Positions 7,196 to 17,225 of a DNA stretch of 64,000 bases are shown here, piece by piece. This DNA comes from Leifsonia sp. Root112D2 (GTDB lineage Bacteria > Actinomycetota > Actinomycetes > Actinomycetales > Microbacteriaceae). The stretch spans positions 1,233,480-1,297,479 of the forward strand of contig NZ_LMCU01000001.1 of NCBI RefSeq assembly GCF_001424905.1, written 5' to 3'. A model generated the notes under the pieces. It saw only the letters and a program-made list of their open reading frames with translations, did not search any database and had not been told where the DNA came from. Each line of letters begins with the position of its first letter. The first letter of the stretch is position 1. The translations under genes were made by a program, and so were the position numbers.

Positions 7196-7572
7196 GCGGA
7201 AGCACCGACTTGCGCATGGTGGTGACGGGGGAGCGACCCGTTCGAGACAGAATGCTCAGCTTGCTTAATTGCGTCTTTGACCAGGTCGGCGCCATGTTCG
7301 TCGACGAGTCGATAGAAGACTCGAGTGCCGTCTTGTCTGGTCGTGACCATTCGTGCCATTCGAAGCTTCGCTAAGTGTTGGGAAACCGCGGGAGGAGTTT
7401 TGTCGACGATATCCGCCAAGTGATTAACCGACAGCTCTTCCGCGTTTCGCAAGGCCATGATGATGCGCACCCGGGTGGCATCGGCGAGCATGGCGAAAAC
7501 TTCCACGGCGAGCTCGACGTACGGTGAATCAGGATCAAGCCCGCAAAGCTGCGTATCTGCGTCCATGCGCAT
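7192..7572 (-). CDS. ArsR-family Ni/Co-type metal sensor (KmtR-like)
   Basis: The 126-aa winged-helix repressor resembles M. tuberculosis KmtR in FAMLADATRVRIIMAL, TPPAVSQHLAKLRMARMV and RQDGTRVFYRL, and in a C-terminal His cluster (AEH...LPRHHHAQ). KmtR senses Ni and Co through C-terminal His and Glu residues, and several equivalents are visible here. I chose ATG 7572 over an upstream GTG (7611) because it matches the KmtR N-terminal length and lies just behind an AATAAT -10-like box, which suggests a leaderless mRNA. The CDF gene downstream overlaps by 4 nt and is the evident target. Confidence 0.85.
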   Translation of the reverse strand: MRMDADTQLCGLDPDSPYVELAVEVFAMLADATRVRIIMALRNAEELSVNHLADIVDKTPPAVSQHLAKLRMARMVTTRQDGTRVFYRLVDEHGADLVKDAIKQAEHSVSNGSLPRHHHAQVGASA

Positions 7573-7653
7573 ATTATTGCACAGCCCTATCACGCCAGCG
7601 CTCGCATCCACGGAGGCCCTGGTACCGACGCGGGGTGCGTGTTAGACATGTGA

Positions 7654-8322
7654 TCAACGGTGCAGGAGGTAATCGGCCACACCGTGCGGGTTCGACAGTG
7701 CGAGGAGATGACCGCCGGGCACGACATCCGGGTCCAGGCCGAGGCGCTCGCGCGCGACGGCACGCTGGAAATCGAGCGGGAAGAACCGGTCTCCCTCACC
7801 GCTGAGCACCCGAATCGGGGTGGTTGGCCAATCCACGAAATCACATGTCGACGCGAAGACGGCGTTGGCCTCTAGCCGCTGATGCGTTGCTCCATCCGCC
7901 ACCACCTCTGGTGGAACGTCATGGAGAAAGTAGGTGTCCATGTCGAACTCAGTGTTGTAGCCGCCCGCCAGAGCGGCTTTCTCGCGCGCGTCGAGCCAGC
8001 CCGTGTCATCCCACCAGGCGCCAGGAGTCTCGCCCGGGTTGGGGATCATCGCGTTCACGAAAACAAGCTCGCGCACGGCGGCTTGGGTGCACACAAGTGG
8101 CGCAGTGAACCCGCCGAGCGATTGCGCAACGAGAACCACGTCATCACGCTCGCGGCTGGCCGCAACTACCAGGCGCGCGTATTCGGCCAGACCTGCGTTT
8201 TCATCGTCGCCGGGCAGGTCGACCGCGACTACGTCGTGCCCGGCCGCTTGCAGTAGAGGGATTACGCGACTCCAATACCAGGCCGCACCGCCCGCGCCGG
8301 GCACCAGCACGAAGCTGCTCAT
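7654..8322 (-). CDS. Alpha/beta hydrolase
   Basis: The 222-aa protein has an N-terminal strand and oxyanion loop (FVLVPGAGGAAWYW), the nucleophile elbow VAQSLGGFTAP (Ser as nucleophile) and a C-terminal catalytic His in VPGGHLLALSNP. This pattern is typical of the salicylate-esterase/EstC-like alpha/beta hydrolases common in soil actinobacteria. ATG 8322 is preferred, with GAGG close upstream; ATG 8334 is possible. There is no operon partner. The substrate is unknown. Confidence 0.85.
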   Translation of the reverse strand: MSSFVLVPGAGGAAWYWSRVIPLLQAAGHDVVAVDLPGDDENAGLAEYARLVVAASRERDDVVLVAQSLGGFTAPLVCTQAAVRELVFVNAMIPNPGETPGAWWDDTGWLDAREKAALAGGYNTEFDMDTYFLHDVPPEVVADGATHQRLEANAVFASTCDFVDWPTTPIRVLSGEGDRFFPLDFQRAVARERLGLDPDVVPGGHLLALSNPHGVADYLLHR

Positions 8323-8399
8323 GAGGCCTCGCATACAACGCCTGCATTCCGGCAGGCGTCAAGGGCCGAACTGGGATCACCGAGAATCAGACGAATGCG

Positions 8400-8772
8400 T
8401 AAAACCGATGTCATTCCCACATTCTCACGCAGATCGCCGCGCATCCTTCGGATCGTCAGCTTGTGGCGACGTGGGCGGGCGGCATCGAGGGACCGGTCAT
8501 CGACGCGGGTTGTGGTCCGGGCCAGTGGACAAACTTCCTCGCGGAGCTCGCTTGGTACTCGCTCATCCACCATTCGCCCAGCACGATCAGCGTTCCGCTG
8601 TTGGAGTTCAGCCGTGCACTTCGCTGTCGTTCAGGCGTACCGGTGGCCAGTCAGCGACCTCAGCGATGAACTGGTCGCAGCGGGCTTCGACGTGGTCGAA
8701 ACGCACGTGAGAAAGACCACGGGGCAACGATCTCAAGGGGCGATTCGCGCTCGACTCCGCGGTGCTCGATAG
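8400..8772 (+). pseudogene. Decayed class I SAM-dependent methyltransferase
   Basis: Two frames together spell a methyltransferase. One frame (from about 8421) reads AAHPSDRQLVATWAGG, then motif I VIDAGCGPGQWTNFLAE, then jumps to LAWYSLIHHSPSTI and LLEFSRAL. The middle part of the domain between motif I and LAWYSLIHH is missing. Near 8615-8635 the homology switches to another frame that ends AYRWPVSDLSDELVAAG and FDVVETHVRKTTGQ. There is thus at least one internal deletion and one frame change. No intact start is seen. It is a dead copy of a small ubiE-like methyltransferase. Confidence 0.75.
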
Positions 8773-8781
8773 CCGGAACGT

Positions 8782-8886
8782 CTAGTAGGTGGAGTAGATG
8801 ATGTCTGCTCGTTTTCGAGGAGCAAAATCATCTTGAAATTCGCGTTCGTTCGGCACCCAGACGCCGTGCCACAGAGCATCATCGTG
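8782..8886 (-). pseudogene. C-terminal gene fragment, unidentified
   Basis: A frame without a start reads DDALWHGVWVPNEREFQDD and then FAPRKRADIIYSTY before a stop. It looks like the natural C-terminus of a nucleotide-kinase-like protein, but I cannot place it in a family. It lies between the methyltransferase remnant and the CDF-like gene, consistent with local gene decay. Confidence 0.3.
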
Positions 8887-8893
8887 TGAGGAC

Positions 8894-9583
8894 TCAGTCG
8901 TCGTCGAAGTCGACGCGTTTTCCGCGGAGGGCCGCGATCGCTGTGACAACGAGCTGGACCGCTGCGATCGCGATCAGCACCGATACCAGCATGGCCAGCA
9001 CGGGATCGAGCCAATAGAGGCCGTTCGTGACCAGAATGATTGCCCCGGCTATGGCGATCGCCGCCGCGGTGGTCGCATCCGCGAGAGAATCGATCAGGAC
9101 CGATCGCATGTGCAGGTCTTCGCCCGCGGCAGAGCGGCCAAGCACGAACGCGCCCGTGAGCATCACCGCCAGGGTAACGAGGCTGACGATCACCATCGGC
9201 AGGCCGTCAACCGGCGGCGAGCCCTCGTGCAATCGGGAGATTGCCTCGATCGTGACCATCACGGTAACGATCAGCAGAAGGGTGGCGTTCACGAGCGCTG
9301 CGATGGCGATCGGTCGCTGCGCATGCGGGGGGTCAGGGTCGCGGTCACGAAGAGTGATGGCAATGAGGCCAAGCACCAGAGCAAGACAGTCCGCCACAGT
9401 ATCGCCGGCGGCGGCAAGCACACTCACCGAGTGCGCGAGCAGGCCCGCGACAATCAATCCGGCTATCAGTGCCACGTTGAGGCCGAGAACGATCAGAATC
9501 CGGCGACGCTGACTCCATCTTGGCGCGTGAGATGCCACAGGATCGTACCCACCGCGGTTCGAAGCATCCGACACGCAGAACAT
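8894..9583 (-). CDS. CDF-like membrane protein with DxxxD metal sites and no C-terminal domain
   Basis: This 229-aa protein has six predicted membrane helices with CDF topology. The usual HxxxD sites are replaced: TM2 reads AAAGDTVADC and TM5 reads LIDSLADAT, giving DxxxD in both. All-Asp sites point away from zinc and are reported for manganese-type CDF proteins; that specificity is inferred. The frame stops soon after TM6 at GKRVDFDDD, so the C-terminal metal-binding dimerisation domain is absent. ATG 9583 is chosen over a TTG 8 codons upstream. It is separated from the His-rich CDF by about 1.7 kb and has no own regulator. Confidence 0.8.
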   Translation of the reverse strand: MFCVSDASNRGGYDPVASHAPRWSQRRRILIVLGLNVALIAGLIVAGLLAHSVSVLAAAGDTVADCLALVLGLIAITLRDRDPDPPHAQRPIAIAALVNATLLLIVTVMVTIEAISRLHEGSPPVDGLPMVIVSLVTLAVMLTGAFVLGRSAAGEDLHMRSVLIDSLADATTAAAIAIAGAIILVTNGLYWLDPVLAMLVSVLIAIAAVQLVVTAIAALRGKRVDFDDD

Positions 9584-10042
9584 TGTTTCATCCCGCTCCG
9601 CGGCCAACGAGCGTCAACTGGCTTCCCGACGATGATCGCCGGGCACAGCGACCGGCTCCAGGCCGTGTTGTCCCACTGGACGCGCTGCCAGACGGTGTGG
9701 CGCAGTTGCGGCGAATGATCGAAGAATCGTCGGCCAACTTCTTCAGCTCTCCCGAGTACGCCGGTGCGCCGGTCGGTGATCGGAGAAGATGGGATTGTGT
9801 GCGACGAGGCTATTCGCTCGGTGATTTCTCGCACGATGGCCTCCCTTGTATCGGCCATGGGCCGCTCTAGGCAAACGGTCCGTCGAGGAAACAACCGATC
9901 CTGAACGCGCCCAGGATGCCCGCAAACGGATCGGTTATCGGGACCCAGCGGGTAGGGACAGATCTCTCGTGGGCCAAGGGACTGTTCTGCGGTCGGCAAC
10001 CTTCCGGTGGTGCTGATGGTTGGAATCGAGCACTATTGACGG
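9584..10042. other. 460-bp region without a supportable gene
   Basis: Open frames exist on both strands (for example 9520-9870 on + and 9493-9999 on -), but none shows a recognisable family, a good binding site and a consistent start together. No repeat or RNA structure was recognised. It may hold a decayed gene, in line with the remnants just to the left, and it contains no antitoxin-like gene for the PIN protein that follows. Confidence 0.4.
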
Positions 10043-10465
10043 ATGACCCGAATCGTCATCGATGCGCAGATCTGCGTGGCCCTCATCCGGCACGACGTCG
10101 TTCTTTCTGCTGAGCATCAACTCGTGGCACCAGCTGTCCTCCGGTCAGACGTCTTGAACGTGCTGTTCGGCGAGGTTCGAGCAGGGCGCCTGAGCGAGAA
10201 CCAGGGACGACTTGAGTTGGACCAGTTTGCTGAGTTGAAGATTCGACTTCTCGGCGACCGGGTCTCACGGGCGACCGCTTGGAAGATCGCCCGCGACCTC
10301 GGATGGGCCGATCCTCGACCGGCTGAATACCTCGCAGTTGCTCGCCTTCAAGCGGATCTGCTGGTCACAGATGACCCGCACCTCCTCACCGGTGCCAAGG
10401 GCATCACCCCCGTCGCAAACCGTGATGCCCTCAACCAGCCCCCGCAACTCAAGATTTCCGACTAG
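10043..10465 (+). CDS. PIN-domain ribonuclease, VapC-like
   Basis: The 140-aa PIN-fold protein has acidic Asp7 in IVIDAQ, LRSDVLN (Asp36 where VapC usually has Glu), then LGWADPRPAEYLAVARLQADLLVTDD with Asp90, Glu95 and Asp110/Asp111. This is the pattern of VapC toxins, Mg-dependent RNases that cleave tRNA or rRNA. No VapB-like antitoxin frame is visible immediately up- or downstream, so it is either an orphan toxin or a PIN nuclease outside a toxin-antitoxin pair. No clear Shine-Dalgarno precedes the ATG. Confidence 0.75.
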   Translation: MTRIVIDAQICVALIRHDVVLSAEHQLVAPAVLRSDVLNVLFGEVRAGRLSENQGRLELDQFAELKIRLLGDRVSRATAWKIARDLGWADPRPAEYLAVARLQADLLVTDDPHLLTGAKGITPVANRDALNQPPQLKISD

Positions 10466-10532
10466 CGGATCCGCCTGCGGGCGTGCGACCGACCGTCAGA
10501 GCGGCCAACGCCTGGTCGACTAACATTCGAGG

Positions 10533-10760
10533 ATGATGAATCCGGGTGCGATCGACGATGTCCCGGTCGGGGGTGAGGTCATTCGCCTCGGGCAGTTCCT
10601 GAAGTTCGCTGGACTGCTCGACTCCGGTGGCAACGTGAAAGAGGCCATTATCGATGGCCTTGTGGCCGTGAACGGCGAGGTCGATCTTCGACGCGGACGG
10701 CAGCTTCAGCTCGGAGACATCGTCAGCTTCGACGGACGCAGGGCTCGCGTCTGTCCCTGA
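10533..10760 (+). CDS. Small S4-domain RNA-binding protein (YbcJ/YaaA-like)
   Basis: The 75-aa protein is essentially one S4 domain: IRLGQFLKFAGLLDSGGNVKEAI, then IDGLVAVNGEVDLRRGRQLQLGDIV. The G-x-V-x-V-N-G-E/D-x-x-R-R signature is conserved in ribosome-associated S4 proteins such as E. coli YbcJ. Two ATGs (10533 and 10536) follow a GAGG. It is a single gene between vapC-like and tetR genes. It probably binds RNA or ribosomes; the exact function is unknown. Confidence 0.85.
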   Translation: MMNPGAIDDVPVGGEVIRLGQFLKFAGLLDSGGNVKEAIIDGLVAVNGEVDLRRGRQLQLGDIVSFDGRRARVCP

Positions 10761-10855
10761 GGGTGCGGATGCGCACGGAGGCGGCGTGCTCTCCGCTCCC
10801 AGACATCAGGTGACGCTGTTCTTCCGGGGCCCGGCGGTCGGCTTCGCCGTAGCGA

Positions 10856-11449
10856 TCAGAGCGCTGCCAACTGCTTGAACGCGGCGTGTGCCTCGGCGCC
10901 AAGCCGGCTGGGACTCGTCGCCCGACGTCGGGCGATCTGATAGCAGGCCAGCGCGACCTGGCTGGCGAACATCGCTGTGGGCTCGCTCGTGCCACGCCCC
11001 ACGAGAATTTGAGTAAATCGATCGGCGATCAGCTGCGTCTTCAGGGCATCGTGTGCGCGCAATTCAAGGTGCTTCTCGACCAGCTCGTAGTGGAGCGCAT
11101 ACCCGTCGATGTTGTCGCTTGCGTAGTCACAAAGTGCGACGACGATAGTCCGCAGCTGCTCAACGGCCTCCGCAGCGGTGCGGGCGGGGCCTGCGGACTC
11201 GCTCGCGGCGAACTGGGTGATCCGCGCGAGAATCTCCTCCTGGTGGGCGAACACAACCTCGGCCTTGTCGCCGAAATATCGAAAGAACGTCGTGCGTCCA
11301 ACATCCGCTCGGGCAGCGATGTCTGTCACGGAAACATCGTCGAAGCCTTTCGCGGCGAAGAGCTCGTCCGCGGCTTCGACAATGCGCTGCTGTATGAGCC
11401 GCCGCTTGCGCTCCCGGAGGGATTCGAGAGCGGGGACGGATTGCGGCAC
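10856..11449 (-). CDS. TetR-family transcriptional regulator
   Basis: The 197-aa TetR has the N-terminal HTH RIVEAADELFAAKGFDDVSVTDIAARADVGRTTFFRYFGDK. The GTTFFRYF recognition helix and a C-terminal all-helical ligand domain resemble actinobacterial TetRs of the AcrR group. Translation starts with GTG. It is divergent from the metallo-beta-lactamase-fold gene, and an ACTCAGT/ACTGAGT dyad lies between them over a promoter, so it likely represses that gene and itself. Confidence 0.87.
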   Translation of the reverse strand: MPQSVPALESLRERKRRLIQQRIVEAADELFAAKGFDDVSVTDIAARADVGRTTFFRYFGDKAEVVFAHQEEILARITQFAASESAGPARTAAEAVEQLRTIVVALCDYASDNIDGYALHYELVEKHLELRAHDALKTQLIADRFTQILVGRGTSEPTAMFASQVALACYQIARRRATSPSRLGAEAHAAFKQLAAL

Positions 11450-11475
11450 GGTTCGAGACTACACGCAAAAGGTAC

Positions 11476-11517
11476 TTGACACCGTAAGGAACTCAGTATG
11501 TTATGGTACTGAGTACC
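11476..11517 (+). promoter_or_regulatory. Promoter with overlapping TetR operator
   Basis: TTGACA (11476-11481) and TATGTT (11497-11502) form a sigma-70-like promoter with a short 15-nt spacer, reading toward the MBL-fold gene. Over it lies the dyad ACTCAGT (11491-11497)-N10-ACTGAGT (11508-11514); the arms extend to 9 of 10 matches as GGAACTCAGT/ACTGAGTACC. This is a typical TetR operator position between divergent genes. Confidence 0.72.
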
Positions 11518-11546
11518 AATCATGATTCATGAAAAGGGGTCTGCTC

Positions 11547-11582
11547 ATGCTGACCATCCAGAACCGTAAGGAACCGTCATGA
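11547..11582 (+). CDS. 11-codon upstream ORF translationally coupled to the MBL-fold gene
   Basis: ATG at 11547 follows AAAAGGGG at 7-nt spacing and encodes MLTIQNRKEPS. Its TGA overlaps the next gene's ATG (ATGA), and its own codons contain that gene's AAGGA binding site. It may act as a coupling leader, or it may be the remnant N-terminus of a lost gene. It is too short for any homology statement. Confidence 0.4.
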   Translation: MLTIQNRKEPS

Positions 11583-12334
11583 CCGAGTCGCTCGCCATCA
11601 CCCGCGTCACCCACAGCTGTCACCTGATCGAGATCGGGGAACTGACGGTACTCACGGACCCGTGGTTCTCGCAGAAGACCTTCTATCACCCCGGCGAGCC
11701 AATCGCCTTCCAACCGGAAGAACTGCCACACCTCGATGCTGTCGTGATCAGCCATGAGCATTACGACCACTGCGACCTCGATGCGTTCAAGCGTTACCCG
11801 CACAAGGACGTACCGATGATCGTCGCCGGACCTGTTGTCGAGAAGGCCAGGAAGGTCGGCTTCACAAACGTCACCCCACTTGAGGCGTGGGAGAGCACGA
11901 ACGTCGGCGACCTGACTTTCAACGCGGCCCCCGGCGAGCACGGCGTTTACGAAGTCACGTACGTGATCACGGGCGGCGGCCGCAGCGTCTACTTCGCCGG
12001 CGACACGCTCCTCACCCCTGAACTGCGCACCTTAGGCGACCGTTTCGGTCCCCTCGACGTCACCCTGCTCCCGGTCAACGGCCTCCATATACGGATGGCG
12101 GGAAACAAACAGGTCGTCATGAACGCCGACGAAGCCGCCGAACTCACCTCAGTCCTGCGCCCCAAACTGGCAATCCCGCAGCACTACGCCTTCACGGCCG
12201 GCCCCATCGGCGACCGCCTCATCCTCAAAAGCGACAAAGACCCGACCCTCTACGTCGACGCGGCCCGCCGTCACGCCCCAGAGGTTCCCGTCACGGTGAT
12301 CAAACCAGGGGAGCGTCTTGTCGTTGCGGCGTGA
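11579..12334 (+). CDS. Metallo-beta-lactamase-fold hydrolase (UlaG-like)
   Basis: The 251-aa MBL-fold protein carries the metal-binding motif ISHEHYDHCD (His59, His61, Asp63 and His64). Later ligands are visible in APGEHGVYEV, FAGDTLL (Asp) and IPQHYAF (His). It belongs to the UlaG/YtnP-type branch of phosphoesterase- and lactonase-like enzymes; the substrate cannot be predicted. The start ATG has AAGGA 5 nt upstream. It is expressed from a promoter overlapped by a dyad, divergent from a TetR gene, which suggests substrate- or drug-inducible expression. Confidence 0.85.
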   Translation: MTESLAITRVTHSCHLIEIGELTVLTDPWFSQKTFYHPGEPIAFQPEELPHLDAVVISHEHYDHCDLDAFKRYPHKDVPMIVAGPVVEKARKVGFTNVTPLEAWESTNVGDLTFNAAPGEHGVYEVTYVITGGGRSVYFAGDTLLTPELRTLGDRFGPLDVTLLPVNGLHIRMAGNKQVVMNADEAAELTSVLRPKLAIPQHYAFTAGPIGDRLILKSDKDPTLYVDAARRHAPEVPVTVIKPGERLVVAA

Positions 12335-12480
12335 AGGAGCCGAGAGATGTCCACGGATCCCATCGAAGCCTGTAACCGACCTCGGCAAATGAGCTGGACG
12401 TGAGACGGGAGCCGCAGTCGGGCACTCGGCAGCAGTAAACGACACCGGCGTCGATTTCTTCGATCGGTAGCATTCTGTGT

Positions 12481-13023
12481 ATGTCCAACTCCCAGACCGT
12501 CACGCTTCGTCCTCGTTCTGAAGAGGATTCCGAGCTGTTGTTCGAAATCGCTGCCGACTTGAGCACGTGGGAGGAGCGCAACCCGTCGACGCCTGCCCCG
12601 CTGAGTCGAGGTGCATTTGAGGCTCGGCTGGCTCAAGCGGATGCCGACGCAGCGGCCAAGAGCGTGCGTTTCGTTATAGACGTTGACGGTGCCGCGGTCG
12701 GGAGTGTCTCGCTCTTCGAATTCGACGAGCTGGCCCGACATGCAGAAGTCGGCATCGCTTTGACCGCTGAAGCTCGTGGGAAGGGCATCGGCACGGCGGC
12801 GCTCTCGCAGATCGTCGAGTTCGCATTCGTGCGCTGCAATCTGCGCCGGGTACACCTGCAGGTGATTGCGTCAAACCTCGGCGCGATCCGTGCCTACGAA
12901 AAGTCGGGTTTCATGATCGAAGGCCGTCAGCGCCAGCATGCCTGGGTGCGCGGAGAATATGAAGACATCGTCGTGATGGGTATCCTCCGCTCTGAGTGGG
13001 CGCCCTCAGTGTTCACCGGATAG
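12481..13023 (+). CDS. GNAT-family N-acetyltransferase
   Basis: The 180-aa protein resembles RimJ/SpeG-type acetyltransferases. The acetyl-CoA-binding motif A is EVGIALTAEARGKGIGTAALSQIVEFAF (R/Q-x-x-G-x-G/A form), followed by RVHLQVIASNLGAIRAYEKSGF. The acceptor could be a protein N-terminus, polyamine or small molecule. The gene is solitary. The next 175 bp before the clpB operator contains on the minus strand a broken frame (RMDRHLALTWMRFDL) that may be an unrelated remnant. Confidence 0.88.
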   Translation: MSNSQTVTLRPRSEEDSELLFEIAADLSTWEERNPSTPAPLSRGAFEARLAQADADAAAKSVRFVIDVDGAAVGSVSLFEFDELARHAEVGIALTAEARGKGIGTAALSQIVEFAFVRCNLRRVHLQVIASNLGAIRAYEKSGFMIEGRQRQHAWVRGEYEDIVVMGILRSEWAPSVFTG

Positions 13024-13198
13024 GACGTGCGTGCGACCGAAGTGGATGCCTGAGTGGCCGGTCACCGTAGACCATCCGCAAGTCGAACCGCATCCACGTC
13101 AACGCCAGATGCCGGTCCATTCGCAAGGCGTCGCCGTCTGGTAATCGCGCAGTTCGGCAAGGAGCCCGGGTAGCGGGAATACGCATCTGCGCTATAAA

Positions 13199-13219
13199 CT
13201 TGAGTCAGCAAGACTCAAC
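13199..13219 (+). promoter_or_regulatory. HAIR element (HspR operator) upstream of clpB
   Basis: CTTGAGT-N7-ACTCAAC matches the HspR-associated inverted repeat CTTGAGT-N7-ACTCAAG in 13 of 14 positions and lies 30 bp before the clpB start. In actinobacteria HspR represses dnaK and clpB through this element. No hspR gene is in the window, so the regulator would be encoded elsewhere. Confidence 0.88.
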
Positions 13220-13248
13220 TTTGTACGGGCGGTCTCGGGAGGGAATCA

Positions 13249-15414
<2,166 letters not shown>

Positions 15415-15436
15415 TTCGCGACGTAAGCTTGAACCC

Positions 15437-16486
15437 ATGCGCGCAACGGTGATTCATGGGGAACGAGACATTCGATTCGAGGAGGTCCCGGATCCGGTTC
15501 TGAGCACGGGCGGCGACGCGATTGTGCGCGTCGTGGCGGCGTGCGTGTGCGGTTCCGACCTGTGGCAGTATCGCGGTATCCAGCCCACGACCGAGCCGCA
15601 CCGCATCGGCCACGAATTCGTCGGCATCGTCGAAGCGGTCGGCCCCGAAGTGCAGAAGATCCAGGTCGGTGACTTTGTAATAGCCCCGTTCTACGACTGC
15701 GACTTCACCTGCGTGAACTGCCGCAACGGCGTGAGCACCTCCTGCCTGCACGGCGGATGGTGGGGCTCCGACGACCGGCTCGGGGGCTTCGCAGACGGCG
15801 CGCAGGGCGAGCGTGTGCGTGTTCCCCACGCCGACGGCACCCTCGTCGCCACGCCCACCCAGCCGGATGCCGCCCTCATACCCAGCCTGCTGACACTCGC
15901 CGATGTGATGGGCACCGGCCACCACGCCGCCGTCTCCGCCGGCGTGACGACGGGCAGCACCGTGGTGGTTGTCGGGGACGGCGCCGTCGGGCTGTGCGCG
16001 GTGCTCGCGGCGCACCGCCTGGGTGCCTCGCGCATCGTCGCCATGTCGCGCCACCAGAGCCGGCAGGATCTTGCCCGCGAATTCGGAGCGACAGACATCG
16101 TTGCCGAACGCGGGGACCAGGGCGTCGCCCGCATCAAGGAGATGTTCGACGGCATCGGGCCCGACTGCGTGCTGGAATGCGTCGGTACCAAGGAGTCGAT
16201 GGACCAGGCGATCCGCTCCGCCCGGCCCGGTGGCATGGTCGGCTATGTTGGTGTGCCGAACGGTGGCCCGGAGTTGCCGGTGCGTCGCCTCTTCAACTCG
16301 AACGTCGGTGTGAACGGCGGCGTCGCCCCCGTGCGCAACTACGTCGAGGAGTTGCTGCCGGAGGTGCTCGACGGCCGGCTCGACCCGGGCCGTGTCTTCG
16401 ACCTCGAACTGCCGCTCGCGGATGTCGCAGAGGCCTACGCGGCGATGGACGAGCGCCGCGCCATCAAGGTGCTGCTGCGCCCGTAG
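15437..16486 (+). CDS. Zinc-dependent alcohol dehydrogenase (MDR family)
   Basis: The 349-aa medium-chain dehydrogenase has catalytic-zinc ligands Cys38 (CVCGSD) and His59-Glu60 (GHEF). The structural-zinc lobe reads DCDFTCVNCRNGVSTSC, giving four Cys with slightly unusual C-x3-C-x2-C-x7-C spacing. The Rossmann motif VVVVGDGAVGLCAVLAA follows. It resembles glutathione-independent formaldehyde- or sugar-alcohol-type Zn dehydrogenases; the substrate is not predictable. It starts 22 bp after clpB and could be read through from it. Confidence 0.88.
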   Translation: MRATVIHGERDIRFEEVPDPVLSTGGDAIVRVVAACVCGSDLWQYRGIQPTTEPHRIGHEFVGIVEAVGPEVQKIQVGDFVIAPFYDCDFTCVNCRNGVSTSCLHGGWWGSDDRLGGFADGAQGERVRVPHADGTLVATPTQPDAALIPSLLTLADVMGTGHHAAVSAGVTTGSTVVVVGDGAVGLCAVLAAHRLGASRIVAMSRHQSRQDLAREFGATDIVAERGDQGVARIKEMFDGIGPDCVLECVGTKESMDQAIRSARPGGMVGYVGVPNGGPELPVRRLFNSNVGVNGGVAPVRNYVEELLPEVLDGRLDPGRVFDLELPLADVAEAYAAMDERRAIKVLLRP

Positions 16487-16504
16487 TCGACGCCCCGGTC
16501 CGGG

Positions 16505-17098
16505 CTACTCGTTGACGAGAATGAGCTCGGTCAGCGGCAAGCGGGTGCGCGGTGTGAGTTCACGCTCACGCAACGCCTCGGGCAGCTCCTCAGCGGATGC
16601 GAGAACGCCTATTGCCGCAACGGAGACGGGCTCGAAACGCTCTTCGATGGAGAATGCCTGGCGCAGGCCGTCCGCAACGAATCCGCCCATCTGGTGCACA
16701 TGCAGACCATCGTGATGAGCCTGCACGGAAAGGTGCGCAAGAGCCTGGCCGAGATCGTACTTGGCCCACGGGCGTGCCTTGCCATCGGCATCCGTCACCT
16801 CGGCGACACCCACGATGAGCGCGCTGGCGGATGCGGCCCAGACCGTGTTGAAGCCCATCAGGTTCTCGACGATCGTGTGGAATGCCGCGCTGCCGCGACG
16901 CGCCACGATGAAGCGCGACGGCTGCGAGTTGGCGGCCGACGGCGCCCAGCGGGCAGCCTCGAGGGCGGCGGTCAGCTTCTGCTCGTCGAGCGGGGCGGAG
17001 GCGTTATAAGAGCGGGGGCTCCAGCGCTCGGCGAGTACCTCGTGTATCGGGGTGCTGGTCTCGGCGGTGTGCGAAACGAATGCGGTGGCAAGCGACAT
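16505..17098 (-). CDS. Nitroreductase-family oxidoreductase
   Basis: The roughly 197-aa FMN-dependent protein has the nitroreductase start pattern IHEVLAERWSPRSYNASAPLD, then LEAARWAPSAANSQPSRFIV, which forms the FMN-binding loop, and a C-terminal SVAAIGVLASAEELPE. The preferred start is ATG 17098; ATG 17125 is an alternative. These enzymes reduce nitroaromatics or quinones or act in cofactor salvage. It is convergent with the alcohol dehydrogenase and separate from the aldolase gene behind it. Confidence 0.85.
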   Translation of the reverse strand: MSLATAFVSHTAETSTPIHEVLAERWSPRSYNASAPLDEQKLTAALEAARWAPSAANSQPSRFIVARRGSAAFHTIVENLMGFNTVWAASASALIVGVAEVTDADGKARPWAKYDLGQALAHLSVQAHHDGLHVHQMGGFVADGLRQAFSIEERFEPVSVAAIGVLASAEELPEALRERELTPRTRLPLTELILVNE

Positions 17099-17225
17099 GC
17101 GGGCCTGACTTCCTGGAGTTGACATGGATCTGTGCTCGGCGCCGTTGCCACTAGATGCAAACGCATGAACTGCAGGGATATTCCGCGCAGGTGAAAAAAG
17201 TGGGGGGCCGCCGGGCAGACGCCTG

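Noticed and set aside
9493..9999. 168-codon minus-strand frame and a competing 116-codon plus-strand frame
   Set aside because: Neither has a convincing start, domain or codon pattern; the region is reported as unassigned.
10043..10465. Complete VapBC toxin-antitoxin pair
   Set aside because: No VapB-like frame was found on either side; only the PIN protein is supported.
12300..12581. 93-codon frame on the minus strand between the MBL-fold and GNAT genes
   Set aside because: Overlaps both neighbours and shows no binding site or recognisable family despite a CC pair.
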